This document shows, in pieces, positions 1 to 17,104 of a stretch of 64,000 bases of DNA. The position numbers were made by a program, and so were the translations under genes. This DNA comes from Dioszegia crocea (taxonomy: Eukaryota > Basidiomycota > Tremellomycetes > Tremellales > Bulleribasidiaceae): contig BCKK01000004.1 of NCBI GenBank assembly GCA_001600615.1, positions 731,316-795,315 of the forward strand, in the 5' to 3' direction. The notes below the pieces were generated by a model, which saw only the letters and a program-made list of their open reading frames with translations, did no database searches and was not told where the DNA came from. How positions within the stretch are numbered: the stretch's first letter is position 1; each line of letters starts with the position of its first letter.

Positions 1-453
1 CAAAGAGAGAGGAACTAAGGTCGAAACTGGCTAAGGCGGAATCTAGGAACGAGGAATGTTACGGCACTACAACGTACAAGTGGCACCTTTCAACAATGGC
101 CCCCAGGTGATCGTCACAATAGTGACGTCGACGTGCACGGGTGTGGAGCAATGGCTTGTACTATGCACGATCTTTCTCTCCTTGCCAACATTGTGCTGCT
201 GCTCATCTGCGATCCCGTCCGGTGCGTTGGCGACGTTACCTAAGCGACTCAGCTTCTAGCAACGACTGCAAGGAACCCGTCTGAGTCATAGCTGCCACTT
301 ATAAGCTACAGCAACGCAAGCCATCATGCTAAGCACGGCCAGTGATCCTGCATGATGAGTCGATAATTTATACAACGGAAAGTACCCAAAAGATGATATA
401 GTTGATCGTGCGCCACACCCCTCTCCCTTCCCCCTACCCACCCCTCTGAGCAC
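1..453. other. Intergenic, no gene seen
   Basis: This stretch lies downstream of the SMC3 stop codon and runs to the window edge. Small open frames exist but show no recognisable motif and no splice-consistent continuation. It probably holds the SMC3 3' UTR and flank of a gene outside the window. Confidence 0.5.
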
Positions 454-5044
<4,591 letters not shown>

Positions 5045-5414
5045 GGTATTGATGTTTCGAGAGGAAAGAAGCTGCAAACGAGAAGCTTTTCTGATTCGAG
5101 AAGGCTCTTGTGCTCAAGCGGGTCTCTTGTTTCCGCCTCACGGTCGTAGACTTCGAGCAAACTCCAAGCTCCAGGTAGTCTGATGAGATCTAGGCAGGGA
5201 GGGTGAGGGCTGCTGGGTGGGAGGAGGGCAGAAAGGCAGAAGGAGAGGTCGAGGCTGATCGGACTTTCCACCCACGCGACGCGCCGCCAGGCACCAAATC
5301 GCTTCCGACGGAAAGACTCCGAAAAGTGACGTAACCTGCCTTCACCCGACAACTCGAGGACTGCCAAAGTCTACATCTCACCTCTTGCTACAAGCTTGAC
5401 CATCAAGAGACACC
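5045..5414. promoter_or_regulatory. Shared divergent SMC3/TDP1 promoter region
   Basis: 370 bp separate the start codons of SMC3 (leftward) and TDP1 (rightward), so both must be driven from here. A TGACGTAA element, resembling an ATF/CREB core, lies near 5327-5334. No clear TATA box was seen. Co-regulation of a cohesion gene and a repair gene is an inference from the arrangement alone. Confidence 0.5.
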
Positions 5415-8400
5415 ATGAACGACGATTACAGAAGAGGTATGGGAGGTGGAATGCCAGGGTAAGCCGGATTGAGCGGTGGAGACCCTTCCCTGGCCCCTGA
5501 AGATGCTAATTCGGTCGTAGTGCAGCTGGAAGAGGGCCTGCACCGCGTCGTGGCCAGGATCGTGACTTTGATAGATATTTTGATGAATACCTTGGAGATG
5601 AGGTGCCCGAGGGAGATATTGGAGAGATGAGAACGTAAGTGGTCTCAGCTATGCATTTAGCCACGCTGATCATCAGGGCCGCTTGGATGACTTGGCGGAC
5701 CGACGCCCCTATTCCTAATGAACCACACGCCCACGTCGACAACGAAGACGACGATCTTGCCCGGTGAGCAGTACCGTAGCAATCTACTGGCCCATTGCTG
5801 ATGTTCAGGGCTCTTGCCTTGTCACGTGAAGAGCTATTGCGGCCAGATGCCCAACAACGAGAAGCTCAGGTGCCTGACGACGACGATGAGCTTGCACGGG
5901 CCATAGCATTGTCGGAGGAGGAAGCCCGAGCTCCTAAACGGCAAAGGCGGGAGGACACTCCAGAGGAGGAGAGACGCCAGTTGGAGGAGTAAGCTGCCAG
6001 TCTCATTTGCGCTGTCGCGTGAACTCAAGCTGACGGATAAGGGCTCTGGCAGCATCCCTCGCGGCGGAATCATCACGTCCACGGTGGGCACCGGCGGGCG
6101 AGCCATCGGTACCACTCAGAACCAACGAATTGCAGCGCACCGGCTCTGACGACCTCATACAAGCGGCAAATGACGAGTATCAAGCGCAGCGAGTGGCAGA
6201 TCGAGCTGCACAGGCCAAAGCTCGTCAGGCAAAAACGGAGGCGGCGAGTCGGGCATCGACACCACCGAGCTCGGCACCTACCATTGTCCAGCGTCCGAGT
6301 CCACCGCCACAGGCTCATCAGCCTGGTTCTGTCAATAGTCTCCTGGCGGATCGAGCGAGAATGGAAGAAGAGCGTTTGGCGCGCCAAAATGCGCGTGGTG
6401 CAGGTGGCCAAGTCCGAACTCAATCTTCTTCGGCCGCCCAAGTCCCGGCGCCCGCGTCGGCTTCATCTAGCGCGACCCCTCGGACTCAGTCGGCATCTGC
6501 TGCTCAGCCTCAGACGATTCATACCGTGTCGGATGCTGGTCCGAGCGCACCACGAACCGGGAACGGAAACGCGAACGGAAACGGAAATGCGGGCGGCAGC
6601 GGGAGTACGAGCCGAGCTAGGCCTACAACTCAGCATCCCTATCAAGCTACCGGCTCCTTCCCCAGAGATGCGGCAGGCGAGTATTACCTCGACGGAGAAT
6701 TGAGGCACAATGCCTTGACGATCGGGAATGCAAGTATGGATCCGACATTTACCTTGAAGGGGATTATTGGCGATGTGAGTTCACTCCATCTGCGTGCTGT
6801 TCGGTCCAAAGCTTATAGATCAGACTTCTCAGATCTCACTGTTGATCCTCAATTCTTACGTGATCGACGATGAGTGGCTCAACACGATTCTTCCTAGCCC
6901 GGAGGCGGTCCCACAAATCCTCATCCGGCCTCACCCCAAGGAAGATCCCGGTCGTAATGGGAAAATCGAGGCGCAGCCAAGCGGCGAAGTTTGGATATAC
7001 CCAAAGATGGTCGGCGAGTATCATGGGTGAGCAATTTGCCTTCCGCGTAATGGACGGGTTCCTGACTAGTTCAGTTCCCAGCATATGAAGTATCTCTGGG
7101 TAAGTCTCTCGACGACCGGAGGTTTCCACCTGCTGACTGATGACAGATCTTCTATAAGACCGGAAGATTGCGTGTCGTTATCTCGACGGCCAATTTCGTC
7201 ACGTACGATTGGCAATGGATTCAGAACGTAGGTCGAATCAGAGAGAACGTATGTTCTCTTAGTAAAGGAAACTTGCTGAGACATCAGACCACCTTCGTCC
7301 AAGATTTCCTCCCTCTCCCCTCCCCGACGGCTCTTCGTACAGGTCACAAACAACACGATTTTTCCTTGCAGTTCAAACCACTCTTCCGTCATTTGAAAGT
7401 GCACAAAGCCATCCAATTCCTGAAAGCTACTCATGAAAAGGGAAACAGCATCCCGATCGCGGCCGATGCCGAGTTTGGCGATATGGCCAAGTACGACTGG
7501 AGCCGGGTTACGGTCCGCCTCGTTCTCAGTATCCCGGGGACATATGAGGGATGGGAGGAGATGGAAAAGTGGGGTCTGTGTAGGATAGGGCAAGTGGCCA
7601 GAGAGGAAGGGTGGAAGCCTGCAAAGGGTGAAAAGGCTGCTGTGGAGTATCAGGTATGTAACTTCTCCGAGACGCAATTGACACTGGCTGACGTGTGCAG
7701 GGCTCATCATTGGGTGCATACGGTATTGACTGGTTTACCCATTTCCACCAGCTCTGCAGCGGGAAATCAGCGAGAGAATTGGCCAACCTCCCCAAGGCTA
7801 AAAACTGGGCGCCGATCAATATCATTTTCCCATCCCTCGCCACTGTCGATTCCAGCTTGATGGGCCGACGAGGGGGCGGGACGATGTTTGCGGGCAAGGC
7901 TTGGAATTCAGTAATGAAGCCTCGATTCCATGATTGTAATTCCAAGTCGGGAGGTGTGCTTATACATGCCAAAGTAGGTTCGGCTGCTTGCTACCACTTA
8001 TCCATCCAAGTGACCACGGCTGATATCATAGTTACTAGTCGTCACATTCGAGCCCCAAGAACAGTCTCTCGGTATGGCGCCCATTGCAAGTCCCGTAGGT
8101 GTCAAACGCAAGGCGGACGTTTTAGAGGATGAAGGACGGGATGTAGGAGGGTGGATGTATGTCGGAAGCCATAACTTCTCCGTCGCTGCCTGGGTGAGTA
8201 CTCGCTTCGTATTATCCTCAATCCGGCTGACCGATTAGGGCACGGTGAATGTGAAGAAAACCCCGCCGACGCTCAATGTAAGTCCGGAATATAATACAAT
8301 GAAGCACAAAGCTGATGGTTGTAGATCAAGAATTACGAGCTGGGAATCATGTTCCCACTACGTCAGTTTATCTCCTTGGATTAAACAGTGTTCGAGCTAA

Positions 8401-8578
8401 TGTGTCAGCTCGAGAAGGCGCCAGAAAAATGGCCGATCGGATCGTGCCCTACCAACGACCGCCGCGTCCTTACAGCGCCACTGATGTTCCTTGGGTTAGC
8501 TGCATCCAGTCTGAGGTGTTTTCTTGGACCAGCGCTGATTATTCTCAGGACCAAAAGATTCATCCGATACCTGAGTGA
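5415..8578 (+). CDS. TDP1: Tyrosyl-DNA phosphodiesterase 1 with N-terminal UIMs
   Basis: Phospholipase D-fold nuclear enzyme that hydrolyses the bond between DNA 3' ends and trapped topoisomerase I. The first catalytic HxK motif is QHMKYLW, split just upstream by an intron near 7027-7072, followed by LRVVISTANFVTYDW. The second is LIHAK (near 7960-7974), followed by YVGSHNFSVAAWG and YELGIMFPL, all typical of Tdp1. The C-terminus DRIVPYQRPPRPYSATDVPW fits the family. Unusually, three ubiquitin-interacting-motif-like helices come first: DDDLARALALSREEL, DDELARAIALSEEEAR and RRQLEEALAASLAAE (5740-6060). A low-complexity Ala/Ser/Gln/Asn-Gly linker (about 6230-6640) follows. The ATG at 5415 opens a Gly/Arg-rich exon in frame. 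About ten introns. The final exon uses acceptor ...TCAG before DQKIHPIPE and the TGA at 8576-8578. Confidence 0.95.
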
Positions 8579-8942
8579 GCGGTGGAAGAGCTTGAGGGGG
8601 GTGGATGAGGCTTGGGTTTTGTGTCTCAGCCGCCTAGGTCCCGGATCCGGACATTGATCGAGATGAGACTACAATATGTGAAGATGTACTTTGTAGCTGT
8701 GTAGAAATCCAACCTCCATGAACAGGTCACGCTCTCATCCATCCCAAAATGACGGCGATGGCCGCATCTACGAGGTGAAACGACCTGAAACGTGAGGTAT
8801 TCACCCGAAGCGGCAACCTCAATCCAACACATCCGGGCCCGATGGCGACAGAGGCAGAACCAAGCAGTAACATGAGGTGTGATCTATCTAACAAAACATC
8901 TAGGTGCTACAGTACCTTATCAAAGATCTACTAGACGAAAAT
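8579..8942. other. Convergent intergenic region
   Basis: The 364 bp between the TDP1 stop and the stop of the ABC transporter hold only 3' UTR-type sequence. No gene, RNA or repeat was recognised. Confidence 0.5.
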
Positions 8943-11900
8943 TTATAATTGCGCCTGTACCAACTCGTAATATCGTCCATTTAACTTGACAAGCTCATCA
9001 TGCGTCCCAATCTCCACGATCTGTCCTTGTTCCATGACGAATATTGTATCGGCTTTACGAATCGTTGATAGCCGATGAGCAATAGTGACTGTCAACCTGA
9101 GATATCAGCCATTGACTCCATGCTCAAGAGAGAAGTAAACTCACCGGCCCCTCGAAGCATTATCCAACGCCTCTTGGACGTGCGCCTCACTCTTCCCATC
9201 CAGTGCACTTGTAGCTTCGTCCAGGAGCAAGATCCGGGGTTGCCGAATGAGCGCACGGGCAATACACAATCGTTGTCGCTGTCCTCCACTGAGTTGACCG
9301 CCCTTCAGCCCCAGATCGGTATTGAAGCCTTCAGGAAGGGACTGGATGAAGTCTAAAATGCTACGTTGTCAGGACAGACCAGTGCGGCAAACAAAGAGAC
9401 CTACCAAGCTTGCTGACATGCCCATTCAAGCTCGGCCTGTGTGACTGATTCCGGATCCTTAGCGCCAGCCTGTGACATCAACACATGATCCCTGTCGCAC
9501 CAGGGGAGAAACTCACGACCAGATTCCACCGCACTGTCTCTTCAAACAAGATAGGTTCCTGGCTCACATACCCCATCTCCAACCTTAAATCCCTAGGTGA
9601 TAACTCCCGAATATCCCGGCCGTCAAGACAGATTGATCCGGCCGAAATATCATAGAACCGCTCAAGAACAGCGAGAATGCTGCTCTTGCCTGCACCGGAA
9701 GTTCCGCAAAAGGCGTAAGATTTGCTCGGTTCCATATGAAAGGAGACGTCATTGAGCGCCATGATGTCGGGTCGGGATGGGTAGCGGAGGGATACGTTCT
9801 TACTGAGCGTTGTCAGTGGAAGATTATAGCACGGCGGGGCGAAAGGACTTACAATTCGATTCCTTCGACAATGGAACCTTCGAGGGTTGACGGTGGCAGT
9901 ACGGCCAAGTTCGGTTCGCGCTGTAGCCAGCCCTGGACATCAGCATACAATCAGAGGATACAAGGAATGTACTCACCTGAATTGTGATTAAGGACGTCCG
10001 CATTCTTGCAAAGTCACCAGTGTAGGTGAAGACCTTTGCACAGACATACACGGCGACAATGACCGATTCGATGACGGTAAACAAGGTAGCGATCGTCTAC
10101 AACGTCAGCCCTGATTTCCGTACATCATACTCACAGTTTCACCCCGTGCAAGCGTCAAGGAACCCCAATAAAAGATCAGACCTGCAAAGAAGTGCAACAC
10201 GCCGATGGAAACACCAAGGGTGACGCCAGAGAGGATGAGCCATTTACTCCGAATAGGCTGAGAGGTGAATCGAAGGTTGAATTGGCGGACTGTCTCTGCT
10301 TCTCTCGTAAGAGCAGCGAGGAGTTGGATCGAATTGGCAGATTCTGCAACGAAGGCCGATTGAGAATCAATGTCGTCATTGATTCCCTTTTCGAATACCT
10401 CTTGGAATCGGAAATTGAGGTATCCGAATCCTGTTGCCACCGCAAGAGCAGGCAGAATCATGACTGCCAATCGCCAATTGAGGACGAAGCCCAGGATGAC
10501 GACGCCGAGGAAGTTCGTCATTGACGCGATGAATTGACCGAGGATCAGGCCAATGACGTTCCCGACGTTACTCGGGTGATGCGCGGCGGCGGCGGTCAGA
10601 CTTCCGCTGCCCGTGTGCTCACCCTCGAAGTAGGCAATGTCCTGCTTCATCAATGCTCGGACCGACTCGCGTCTGTACTCCGAGACGATGCGCTCGCCGG
10701 ATAACTCCAGGCCGAAGGCGTGCATTGCGAGGACGAAGAATGTGCCGATGCAGAGGATGAGGAACCATAGTGACCATCGGTTCACCGCGGCACGCATGGC
10801 GGAAACATCGGGGATGCTGAGGTCCGAAACGCCCTTGCCGAATAGCCAGGCAGCTACGACCCAGGCGGCACCGCCGACGACACCGCACACGATACCCATG
10901 GTCAATGGAGACATGTTGTGCCGGAATGCCTCACCGACAGAGATCATGGCGGGAGGAAGTGGTTTGGTGCGTTCGACAGTGGGGATTTCGGGGGTTTTGG
11001 TGACAGGAGAAGGGGTAGACAGGGTCCGGACGGAGCTGCCGAGGGAAGTGGGGGGAGGCTTTTGGTCATGCCCTGGCTGCTTGACCAGAGCCATATTTCG
11101 GAAGGTCTGGTCGGGGCAAGAGGAGTCCATTAACTCGTCGTATGTACCGTGAGATCTGGCCTGACCAGCGACCATGACGTAGATACGGTCGGCGGCGACG
11201 ATAGTGGAGAGCCGATGGGCAATGACGATGAGCGTCATCCCCCGCTTGGTCTGCTCTTCGATGAGCGACTGTTGGATTTTAAGCTCGGTATCGGCTGATA
11301 CCGCCGACGTAGCCTCGTCTAGCAAAAGGCAGCGAGGCTGACGGACGAGAGCTCGAGCAAGGGCAACCCGCTGGACCTGACCACCGGATAAAACGCCCGT
11401 CCGACCGCCGGCGACTTTGGTGTTGATCCCCTCAGGCAGCTCCTGGACAAAGTCCCAAGCCTGAGCCTTCTTCAAAGCCTCCTCGACCCTCTCCGTGATA
11501 ATTGACATCTTCCCCTTTTCCGCCAAACCAGGCAAACCATCAATGTCTGCTCGGTACTCCAGGTCCGTCCCGGTAAGACCGACCGCGACATTGTCGAATA
11601 CCGTCCCGCTGATCAACTGGGGGTTCTGAAGAACAACAGCGACTTGACTCCGCAGCCACTTGACGTTGTAGTCTCGGATGTCCTTGTTGGCGAAATTGAC
11701 CGTACCCGAGCCAACGACCCGTTTCTCCTCCTCTGCCAATACATCCGCGTCAATCGCAGCCTCATTCCCATCCACCTGGAAGGCCTTGACGACTTTACGA
11801 TCCGCCTCAGTCAGCAGACTGGCCGTAGCTGGATCGTATAGACGCAGGAGGAGGGATGCGAGGGTGCTCTTACCGCTCCCGCTTGGCCCGACGAGAGCGG

Positions 11901-13243
11901 TGAATTTGCCAGACTCGATGAAGAGGGAGAGACCATTGAGGGCTTTCTGGGTGGGACGGGAAGGATAGGCAAAAGTGACGTCTTTGAGCTCGAATGAGGA
12001 TTCCCAACCGGTCCGATCGGATAATTGCAGACCCGTGGGATCTCGGACATCGATAGGAGGTTGGCGCTCCATTTGAGCGCGGAGATTGCCGATAGCGTGG
12101 ATGGCTTGGGTAGTAGCGAGCAGATGAGGGACCATTCCGGCGAATGTGAAGAAGATGTTGACAAAGTTGTAACTGATCATCAGCTTGAGCTGTAACGGCG
12201 ACTTACAAGACAGTCAAGACATTTCCGACGTTTGTGCCGTCTCCAACGGCGATACCGCCATACCAGAAGCTGACGCAGTAGACGAGGAAGCCGGCACCGA
12301 ATGCTGCAGCAAACTCCAGAGCCTTGACACCGGACTTCTTGACTGCTAGACGCCTGAGAGGCCGGAGCATGTCATTCTCCAGCTTGAGTAGGAGCCGCTC
12401 GCCCATGTCGAACGCCTGGGAGATGCGTACAGACGATAGGATCTGCTCGATGAGGGACGAAGCGCGGCCATCGAGGATATCGACAGTGCGAGATGCGCGT
12501 TCGGTCCACCATCCCAGACCAGTGAAGATGATGACGGTAAAGGGGATGAGGGCGAAGAGGACTCCGGCGACGCGCGCGGCTGCAATAAACGCTGAGATGA
12601 AGCACTACTTGTAAGCCGAGTCAGACGTAAGACTCACCCCGATGATAATAGCCAAAGACCATAGGAGGTATCCCAGCCTCTCGCCTAGACCTGTACGGAT
12701 TGTATTGATGTCCTTGCTGGCGCGTGAGACAATCTCTCCGGGTCCGATCCGATCAAAGAATGCTTGGTCCTGGATGACTATAGCGGCAAGGTAGCGTTCA
12801 CGTAGGAAGTTGGACAACTTGGCTCCTGCCATAGAGACTGAAGTCAGTGATGAAGCACAGGAGGACTCACAACATGCTAAGAAGCCCGCAAAGGTGACGA
12901 CAAAGACTACTCCGACTACGGTCATCAACCATCCAGAGAAGTTTCCGGCTGCTTGGATGTCTTGACCAGAAGCACCTGGTGCATTGATCAAGTTCGTCCA
13001 ATGACCAAGAACGATATCGAATGCGGGCATTGCGACGCCCGAGATGATGGCGCAAGGGATACCGGTGCAGATCATGACGATCGGGTGTCGGATGAAGCCT
13101 AGGGGCGATCGAATGGGGGATGGACATGGTGGTGCGAATGATAAGAGATACAGCCAGTCTGGCAGGGCCGAGGTATGACGGACTAGAGGAAGCGAGTGGG
13201 GATCGAGACCCTGTCCCTGCTCGAGAGAGGTCGGAGAGGTCAT
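8943..13243 (-). CDS. STE6: Full-size ABC exporter, STE6 (mating-factor exporter) type
   Basis: Plasma-membrane ABCB exporter with the order TMD1-NBD1-TMD2-NBD2. In fungi this architecture exports farnesylated mating pheromone; that role is inferred from family resemblance. NBD1 has Walker [15 protein letters not shown], signature [15 protein letters not shown], Walker [10 protein letters not shown] and the H-loop AHRLSTI. NBD2 has [37 protein letters not shown] and AHRLSTI. An insert of roughly 50 residues lies between Walker A and the Q-loop of NBD1, and the NBD1 D-loop reads SAVSAD rather than SALD. The ATG at 13241-13243 precedes a short soluble N-terminus and a first membrane span. The last exon ends ELVQAQL and TAA. 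Several short introns. Other multidrug ABCB exporters cannot be excluded without a tree. Confidence 0.85.
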
Positions 13244-13621
13244 CTTTGCGTTGGGCTATGAGATGGAATGTATGATCGAGCAGACGGCATGTCCAATGCT
13301 GTTATATCCTTCCTGGTCTTCGTCTGACCAGGTTTATCAGCCTATACAGCCTGTACCTCGTGTGCAGTCGAGTCGAGATTAGACGAGGATAGACGATGCA
13401 CGATATTAGCTGGGGTTTTCGCCAAGCACTGGCGCCACTTGGCGAGATAAGCGAGCTAGACGAGAGTGGCGAGATTGGAGTCGGGCCCGAGTCTTGCGCG
13501 GCCTCGGTTCCGAGTGGCTACCAAACGAGTCGCAAAGCGTGTATGCATGTATAGCATAGCGAGGCTCACCTACTTTACAACGAGAGACACATAATAAGAC
13601 ATACTCTCCCTCATATCAGCC
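13244..13621. other. Intergenic: promoter of ABC exporter and 3' flank of transcription factor
   Basis: Both flanking genes read leftward, so this 378-bp interval holds the exporter promoter and the terminator side of... the upstream transcription-factor gene. No coding sequence recognised. A pheromone-response element was looked for by eye and none was convincing. Confidence 0.4.
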
Positions 13622-16218
13622 TCAGAAAATCGTGATGTAAATGCCATTGTCCTTCATGACCGGAATCCACTCCATAGGGTCGGTGTCGCACAATACCGCC
13701 CAGTCAAGGTCGACTATTTTCTGCATGACTTCTGGGTCGATGTGATAGTGCGGCTGAAGGGCGCGGAAGGCGTTACGAAGGCGAACCCTATCGCTTGGCT
13801 CGAGGCAATATGCTGCCCATGTCAAGGGGAGCAGAAGTCTGTTGCAATGTCAGCTGGGGGAATAGGCGGGCTACAGAGCTTACTCACCCAGCATACATTC
13901 CGCGTTGTATCGACAACTCGCAAAGTCCCAAGATGTCTCGGCATTTAGGATACATTACAGCCTTGAAGCAAGCCTGGTCGGGCCAATCCTCAATGAGGAG
14001 GAGCTCCATACAGGCTTGGATGATCGAAGCCCCTACAGCCGCTCGGGGGTGTAGAGGAGCGATCTAGCTAGGTTAGCAAGTGTCAAACATGTTCTTTTAG
14101 CCACTCACGATGGTCTCCAGCCTCAATTCGGCGGCACGCCTTGTCAAGACTTTGAATCGCGAGTCGAGCTCCGCTGTACGCTTGGAAAGGGCTGATTCGA
14201 TGGCAGGGTAGGACGTCTTGCGATACGTCGAACGCAATGCCCAGACCTGCTTGATCTCATTCGCCAAAGCCATACTCTGCAATATATAAGCACCGCATCG
14301 ACGGAACCCAAAGGCCAAGCTCACCTCGGCTGTATACGCTATGGTGAGTCGATCCCACCCGTAGACCTCGGTGAGATGGTCATTTGGGATCACCGCTGAT
14401 CGTTAGCTTGATACTTTAGGCGAGACTTTTCCCACTCACAGCTCCCATGTGTAAACCAAGTCATATCACCTGATAACATTCTGGGACTATCCCAAGTTGT
14501 CATTGCGCCTGAAACATTAGACGACACCCTGGGTGGAGTTGCGAAATATGAACATACCAAGAATCTCTATAGTCGCCATTTGCTCCACAAGAAACCGGCG
14601 ACCTGGAGTAGGATGCCGAGCAATGAATGGGACGGGTCCGCCCTGATCCATGACTGTCGCTATGCCAACTAGCAAGGGATCTTCAAAGTCCGATGCTCCG
14701 GCGAGGCGCTGGCCCGTCAGTATGCTCTTATGGCAGGAATGAAGACTTACATCTCTGATAGCCAAAGCCGCGACTGTGGCAAGCACAAGATCCGCCCCAT
14801 GCACATCGTCTTCGTATAATCTTAAAATCGTTGCAGTATGCAACAACTGTAGAGCCGACCGTCGTTGATTGACACTGGTCCTGTACATCTCGGCATATCC
14901 TTGGTTTTGTGATCTCCTCCGGGTCTTCAGGCCGATATCGAATGACGCGAGCGAGAGTAGACCCAGTCTGAAGGCGTCGTGCAGGATCTCGTGGCCTGAA
15001 GCTTTGCCAAGGGCGAGATGGGAGAGGTGGAGGATCCAAGGGTTGACAGGGTGTGGAGTGGGAACGACCAGAAGATCATTCGATGTTTCATACAGGAAGT
15101 GCGAGAACTGCTCTGTTAGTCACCCGTTTGTAGTGTGAAATGAGGCACATACCTGCCTGCGCTCCTCCATAGTTGGAAAGTAGGTAGCCAGCTCATTAGG
15201 CTGTTGAAGAATATGTGTTTGACGAAGGATCGCATCAGAGATGAAGTCCTGTCGGCTGATATCCCACGGAGACAGAGGTCGATCCATCCCGCCTGTCGCT
15301 GTGAATGCCAGACCGGTACCCCAGCTGCTCCACTCCTGCACTTGCGCTCCACTAGGCCCGTGTTCCGCAGATGCAGTTCCAGTATTCTGATCCTCCGACC
15401 AAGTAAGACTCGGCAGTGGGGGTGTCTTTGGCGAAGTGAAGAGTAGGTTTAGCCAGTTCGCCGTGTTCGGACTGAGGGGCGGAGGGGTGCTCAGTGGTGG
15501 CGGGTTGTATGGGCGGTGTGGTTTGATGATGTCGGAAGGAGCGACATCTGTTGGGTTGAATGGGGAAAGATAGGAAGATGGGGCAAATGAGAGATCAGGG
15601 TGTGGTTCAACGGAAGAATCGAAAGTAGGTATTGTTGACGCTGAGGTATTGCCGAACAACGACGGCATGGGATCAGGGAGGATGGTTGCAGATGAGGAGA
15701 CGATTGCCAGATCTAGACTCTGTATGGGCGGAGGATTCGAACAAGAGGATGTGGAGCCCGGTCCACCGTCGTCTGGACAATCCGAGTGGAAAAGATCTGG
15801 ACCCGAGGTCACCGGAGTGAGAGTCGAATCGTCCGTAGGGTGCAACTCTTGCTTGAGATCATGATGATCATCGCTCACAGGAGGGAATATGCACTGCACC
15901 GTCAGCTCGGAATTACTACGTCGTATCTCCACCCCAAGGCTGCTGAAGCTGCAGAGATGAACTGACCAAATCCTTCGTTCCCTTCTTGACGCAATTCCCA
16001 CAGACAGGCTTCCGCTCATCACACCTCACTCTCCTCTTCTTACAATGCTCGCACCCATTCTTCGACCGATGATGGAATTTCCTCGTCCTTGGTACCCCTC
16101 TCACTCGATCAGGCTCATCTGATCCAGTTGAGACTGCGCGGCCACCGCCTCGCGCCAAAGAATCAGACTTCGTAGAAATGTCGAGGATGCGCGATGGTCC
16201 CGCAGGAGTCGATCGCAT
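13622..16218 (-). CDS. Zn(II)2Cys6 fungal transcription factor
   Basis: Nuclear DNA-binding regulator. The binuclear zinc cluster sits about 60 residues from the N-terminus: C-E-H-C-KKRRVRC-DERKPVC-GNC (near 15990-16065), with the normal C-x2-C-x6-C-x5-6-C-x2-C order. A basic segment precedes it. A Pro/Ser/Thr-rich stretch follows (about 15340-15890), then a helical region of the fungal-specific transcription factor type to the C-terminus (PF11951-like by overall shape). The ATG at 16216-16218 opens the first exon; the stop is TGA at 13622-13624. Several introns. The target pathway cannot be told from sequence or neighbours. Confidence 0.85.
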
Positions 16219-17104
16219 TATGGCTAGACCTGTCGTGGTGGCTGAGGAGGAGATCTCACGCTGACTTTGAGGATTTTGAGTGGATAGTCCGGGTAGGTTG
16301 AGGTCGGCTGGGATCTGGCGACTCGAACATCAGACGGCCCCTCGGTCGAGATGATCTTTTTGACACCGGATATCCTTCGGACGGCGAGATAGTTAGGGCT
16401 GTGCTCCCATGCCGTCGATACGGGCCACAGGCAGTGCGAGTACTAGGTGATTAGCGTCGGATCTTTGACCTTTGAGATCTGAGATCTCCGCAGCTGCCGC
16501 CCCATGAAACGCCTTACGGCATCGTCAATAGGACGATTAAAGAATTAAAGACGGCATCTGTAAGACTGTATCCAGATATCTGTCAAATCCTCACCAAGTC
16601 CTTTAGTCTGGCACTAGTACTGTGCTTCAGGCTCCACTGTATGGCCGAATGCCTCTCAGATCGCGCTCTCTGACTGACATCCAACTGAAGGCACTAGCAG
16701 ACTCGAGAGCTTACCCAGACTACGATGTTTGCCGCGACGGCTCCGGCGCTCCGGTCCTCCCACTTGCCTCCCACAATGCGATCCTTACAGGCTTACATCG
16801 ATCCCCTTTGACCTAGTCTCTACATCGCTGTGCCATGGCATCCTTTGAATATCTGTAGGACCACGACAAAGTCTACTGACGTCTTATGACCTCCTTACAG
16901 CTCCAACCCCAAGCCATAAATAGTCCGACCGTCGCGTTCCTTTATTGGAGTCGCCACCCTCGACTGGAGGGATGTGTCTGCGGTCGACTCAACATCAGAG
17001 GTTCGTCCGAATGCCCAACGTCTCATCGCCTCTCATTCATTCAGCTTCTCCCCCAAGACCCAAAGTGAACCGCTTGCCGTTCTCACAACATAACGACCTC
17101 CACT
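16219..17104. promoter_or_regulatory. Divergent upstream region of the Zn2Cys6 factor and the 152-aa orphan
   Basis: No coding sequence was recognised in this 886-bp stretch. A TATA-like ATAAATAG at about 16916-16923 lies some 180 bp before the orphan start codon, and a CRE-like TGACGTC sits at 16877-16883. These sites make transcription toward the orphan plausible but are not proof. Confidence 0.35.

Noticed and set aside
56..259. Small plus-strand frame at the left edge
   Set aside because: No motif, no coding bias and no continuation by splicing.
8943..16218. A mating-type locus built around the STE6-like gene
   Set aside because: No homeodomain, pheromone precursor, receptor or STE20-type gene was found nearby. 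The adjacent regulator is a Zn2Cys6 factor.
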